From assembly GCF_949987535.1 (NCBI RefSeq), contig NW_026646030.1:558001-622000 (forward strand): DNA of 64,000 nucleotides, written 5' to 3'. The translations under genes were made by a program, and so were the position numbers. Below the pieces are notes generated by a model that ran no database searches, had not been told where the DNA came from, and saw nothing but the letters and a program-made list of their open reading frames with translations. Below, piece after piece: positions 61,575-64,000 of the stretch (positions are counted from its first letter, which is position 1; the number at the start of each line of letters is the position of its first letter). This DNA is from Balaenoptera acutorostrata. Taxonomy: Eukaryota > Chordata > Mammalia > Artiodactyla > Balaenopteridae.

Positions 61575-63333
61575 CAGGCACATGTCACTCTATTTTCCCA
61601 TCAGGAAGAAGAATTAACCACAGGCTTAGCCTGCCCTCTGGAACCAGAACAGGGCCTGAAGCAATCCTGTGCTTTTGCGGCCAGCTCCCAAAAAAGCGAC
61701 TTGAAAAATGGAGCTCAGGGGCACTGCAATTCACAAACCTGCAGAGTTATAAATGATAACTCTCGTCCACAAATATATTGAGGGAAGGCAACGAAGAGGA
61801 TTTGAAAGCAAGGCAGAATTGCAGGAAACAGATTTCAGGAGGTAGATTCGAATCGCCTTGAAAGCACATGAAAAGCGGCAAAACGTGGACAATGAGGCCC
61901 TTGGCCAAAAAGGGCGTATGCGTTTTTTCCTGAATATATTCAGGAAAAAACGCATACGCCCTTTTTGGCCAACCAAGCAACCTGGAAAGGCAAATCAGCG
62001 CTCCAAAGAAGTCTGGCTTCCCAGCGGGCAAAAGGGCCATGCGGAAAAAAGTGTCCAAACCAGAAATGCAGGACCGGCCATGGAGAAATGGGAGCCTTGC
62101 TACGCTGATGGGCGGGATGTAAATTGCCAACAGCCACTCTGGAGAAGTGTACGGTGTGTCCTGAAACGTCTAAAAAACACAGCTTAGAGAGCATACGGCA
62201 CTTCCACGCATGGGCGTATAAATTGGGAAAATTAAAATCAGCAAGACACAGGCACCCCAAAGTTTAGGGCTGCTCTGTTAACAAGGATCCCCACTTCATT
62301 ACACCTTAAATATCCTAGGAAAGAGAAAAATGGATAAAGAAGTTGTGGTCCTCATGTACAATGGAATATCACTCAGCCATGAAATCAACGTCATAAGGCT
62401 AGTAGCAGCACGATGAGTGGATTTAGGTACGACGATTCTAAGTGAAATAAGTCACACAGAAAAAGACACTTATCATAAGATATCAGTTATAGAGGGAATG
62501 TAAAAACCGCTACACTCGACCTGAATGACAAAACAGAAGAGAGTCACACGTTTAGAAAACACACTATGGCTGCTGAACGGGAAAGGTGAGGTGGGGTGAT
62601 GCATAAAACAAGGGTTTCAAATTAGCTCAGATACCGTTCCATAAACCCAATATGTAATAGACAAGACCTACTCCTTGCTCAGTGAACTGGACTCAACACC
62701 CCCTATTCACCGCACAAGAATATATCTGACTAGTAAGAATCTTCAAACCTATGTATTGATATCTCTCTGTAAGTGAGTCAAGGGGGTGTAAAGCAGCATA
62801 AACACAGCCGTGAAAAGCAGCTAAACCCCATTATAAAAATAAATGACTTTTCAAAACCCGTGAAACAAAGACAGTGAAAGAGAGAGAAATTCTTACACAA
62901 TTCGTTCAGGGGCTGAGATGCAACCTGGATTGACCATATCTAGACCCACAGCTGATTGAGACATAAGGGTGAACACTCTTGGGGCTGAGAGGTTTGGTGA
63001 GGTTGGGTGAGCCAACGCAGACCCTTTAAAGTAATACTGCATGGTACCCATCCCATGGGTCCCAAATCTCCAGGTTCAAGGGCATCTTCCTACGTCGAAA
63101 ACATGCATGAGAAACCCAGAAGATGGTACACCGTGTGATCGGGAAAGGTTTCTAAAACGCACCTCATTTCTCATCTCCTTGTGCTCGGGTTCGCCATTCC
63201 AGCCGCTTTACTAGCCATCTCCCTCCTTGGAGAATCAGCACCTTTAAGCTCCTGTTCCGTACAGGTTGCAATTTGTCCTGAGGATGAACGGGAAGAGGGG
63301 GAACCAATGAGAGACTAGCTCGAGGTGTTGGGA
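61575..63333 (+). repeat. Satellite monomer 36 (BamHI haplotype)
   Basis: 1,759 bp. Palindrome 61901-61972 is perfect. BamHI site at 62285-62290. The head carries caggcacatgtcac as in monomers 21, 23 and 27, but the rest follows monomer 18. Confidence 0.95.
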
Positions 63334-64000
63334 CAGGCACAGGTCACTCTATTTTCCCATCAGGAAGAAGAATTAACCACAGGCTTAGCCTGCCCTCTGG
63401 AACCAGAATAGGGCCTGAAGCAATCCTGCGCTTTTGCGGCCAGCTCCCAAAAAAGCGACTTGAAAAATGGAGCTCAGGGGCACTGCAATTCACAAACCTG
63501 CAGAGTTATAAATGATAACTCTCGTCCACAAATATATTGAGGGAAGGCAACGAAGAGGATTTGAAAGCCAGGCAGAATTGCAGGAAACAGATTTCAGGAG
63601 GTAGATTCGAATCGCCTTGAAAGCACATGAAAAGCGGCAAAACGTGGACAATGAGGCCCTTGGCCAAAAAGGGCGTATGCGTTTTTTCCTGAATATATTC
63701 AGGAAAAAACGCATACGCCCTTTTTGGCCAACCAAGCAACCTGGAAAGGCAAATCAGCGCTCCAAAGAAGTCTGGCTTCCCAGCGGGCAAAAGGGCCATG
63801 CGGAAAAAAGTGTCCAAACCAGAAATGCAGGACCGGCCATGGAGAAATGGGAGCCTTGCTACGCTGATGGGCGGGATGTAAATTGCCAACAGCCACTCTG
63901 GAGAAGTGTACGGTGTGTCCTGAAACGTCTAAAAAACACAGCTTAGAGAGCATACGGCACTTCCACGCATGGGCGTATAAATTGGGAAAATTAAAATCAG
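63334..64000 (+). repeat. Satellite monomer 37 (partial, cut by window end)
   Basis: 667 bp, ending inside the L1 ORF2 relic. Palindrome 63660-63731 is perfect. The last bases (gaaaattaaaatcag) indicate the monomer 18/33/36 haplotype. The array evidently continues beyond the window. Confidence 0.95.

Larger units (their letters stand above)
1..64000 (+). repeat. Satellite DNA array, ~1,759-bp L1-derived monomer (probably common cetacean satellite)
   Basis: The whole window is head-to-tail copies of one monomer. The phase motif caggcacaggtcac (occasionally caggcacatgtcac or caggcacaggtctc) recurs 37 times with spacings of 1,758-1,763 bp. No unrelated insertion interrupts the array. Each monomer joins a LINE-1 3' end, a 72-bp palindrome lodged in that L1 relic, and ~660 bp of unrecognised sequence. 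The L1 content and unit length match what I recall of the cetacean common satellite, which lies in constitutive heterochromatin. Species and chromosome position cannot be read from the sequence. Neither array end is in the window. Confidence 0.97.

Noticed and set aside
1..64000. CENP-B box (nTTCGnnnnAnnCGGGn) in either orientation
   Set aside because: TTCG and CGGG motifs occur (gattcgaatcg, aattcgttcagg, gaacgggaag) but none satisfied the full pattern in the monomers I checked by eye; a pattern scan would settle it.

Overview
The window is one uninterrupted tandem array of a ~1,759-bp satellite monomer, all in the same orientation: 36 complete monomers plus a 667-bp partial one. Phased on the motif caggcacaggtcac, monomers start at 1, 1761, 3519, 5277, 7036 and so on, ending at 63334. 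Lengths run from 1,758 to 1,763 bp and average 1,759 bp. I see no functional protein-coding gene, tRNA, rRNA, CRISPR array or prokaryotic feature. Every reading frame longer than 60 codons recurs once per monomer and is a by-product of the repeat.

The monomer has three parts, given for monomer 2. (1) About 1.1 kb (1937-3037) is a sense-strand 3' end of a LINE-1 retrotransposon: the C-terminal part of ORF2, a stop codon, a 3' UTR and an AATAAA signal. I recognise it from short protein relics such as QPLWRSV and SHTEKDTYHKISLIEGM and from matching nucleotide blocks. (2) A 72-bp palindrome with 36-bp arms and no loop (2086-2157) sits inside the ORF2 relic. It is present in all 37 monomers and is perfect in 12. 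(3) About 660 bp (3038-3695) of sequence whose origin I do not recognise joins the L1 tail to the next L1 fragment.

A ~1,760-bp satellite built on an L1 3' end fits what I recall of the 'common cetacean satellite' of baleen whales and other non-delphinoid cetaceans, a heterochromatic C-band component. The host is therefore probably a whale. This is inferred from unit length and L1 content and was not checked by any search.

Layout. Monomers 1-15 (1 to ~25.2 kb) are the more heterogeneous domain, with a trimer-like periodicity of ~5,277 bp, a chimeric monomer (5) and an 8,801-bp pentamer duplication (8490-15960 and 17291-24761). Monomers 16-37 are more homogeneous and carry private diagnostic bases. 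They include a 3,517-bp dimer duplicated in tandem (~32.7-39.7 kb), a 7,034-bp-offset block copy (38401-42951 and 45435-49985) and mosaic copies of monomers 16-18 about 26.4 kb away. These patterns indicate recent unequal exchange or conversion between neighbouring units.

The most interesting signals are the conserved palindrome inserted in frame in an L1 relic, and the fact that its central dinucleotide occurs in both orientations (gaatgtattc and its reverse complement gaatacattc) on a shared flanking haplotype, as if the palindrome had flipped.
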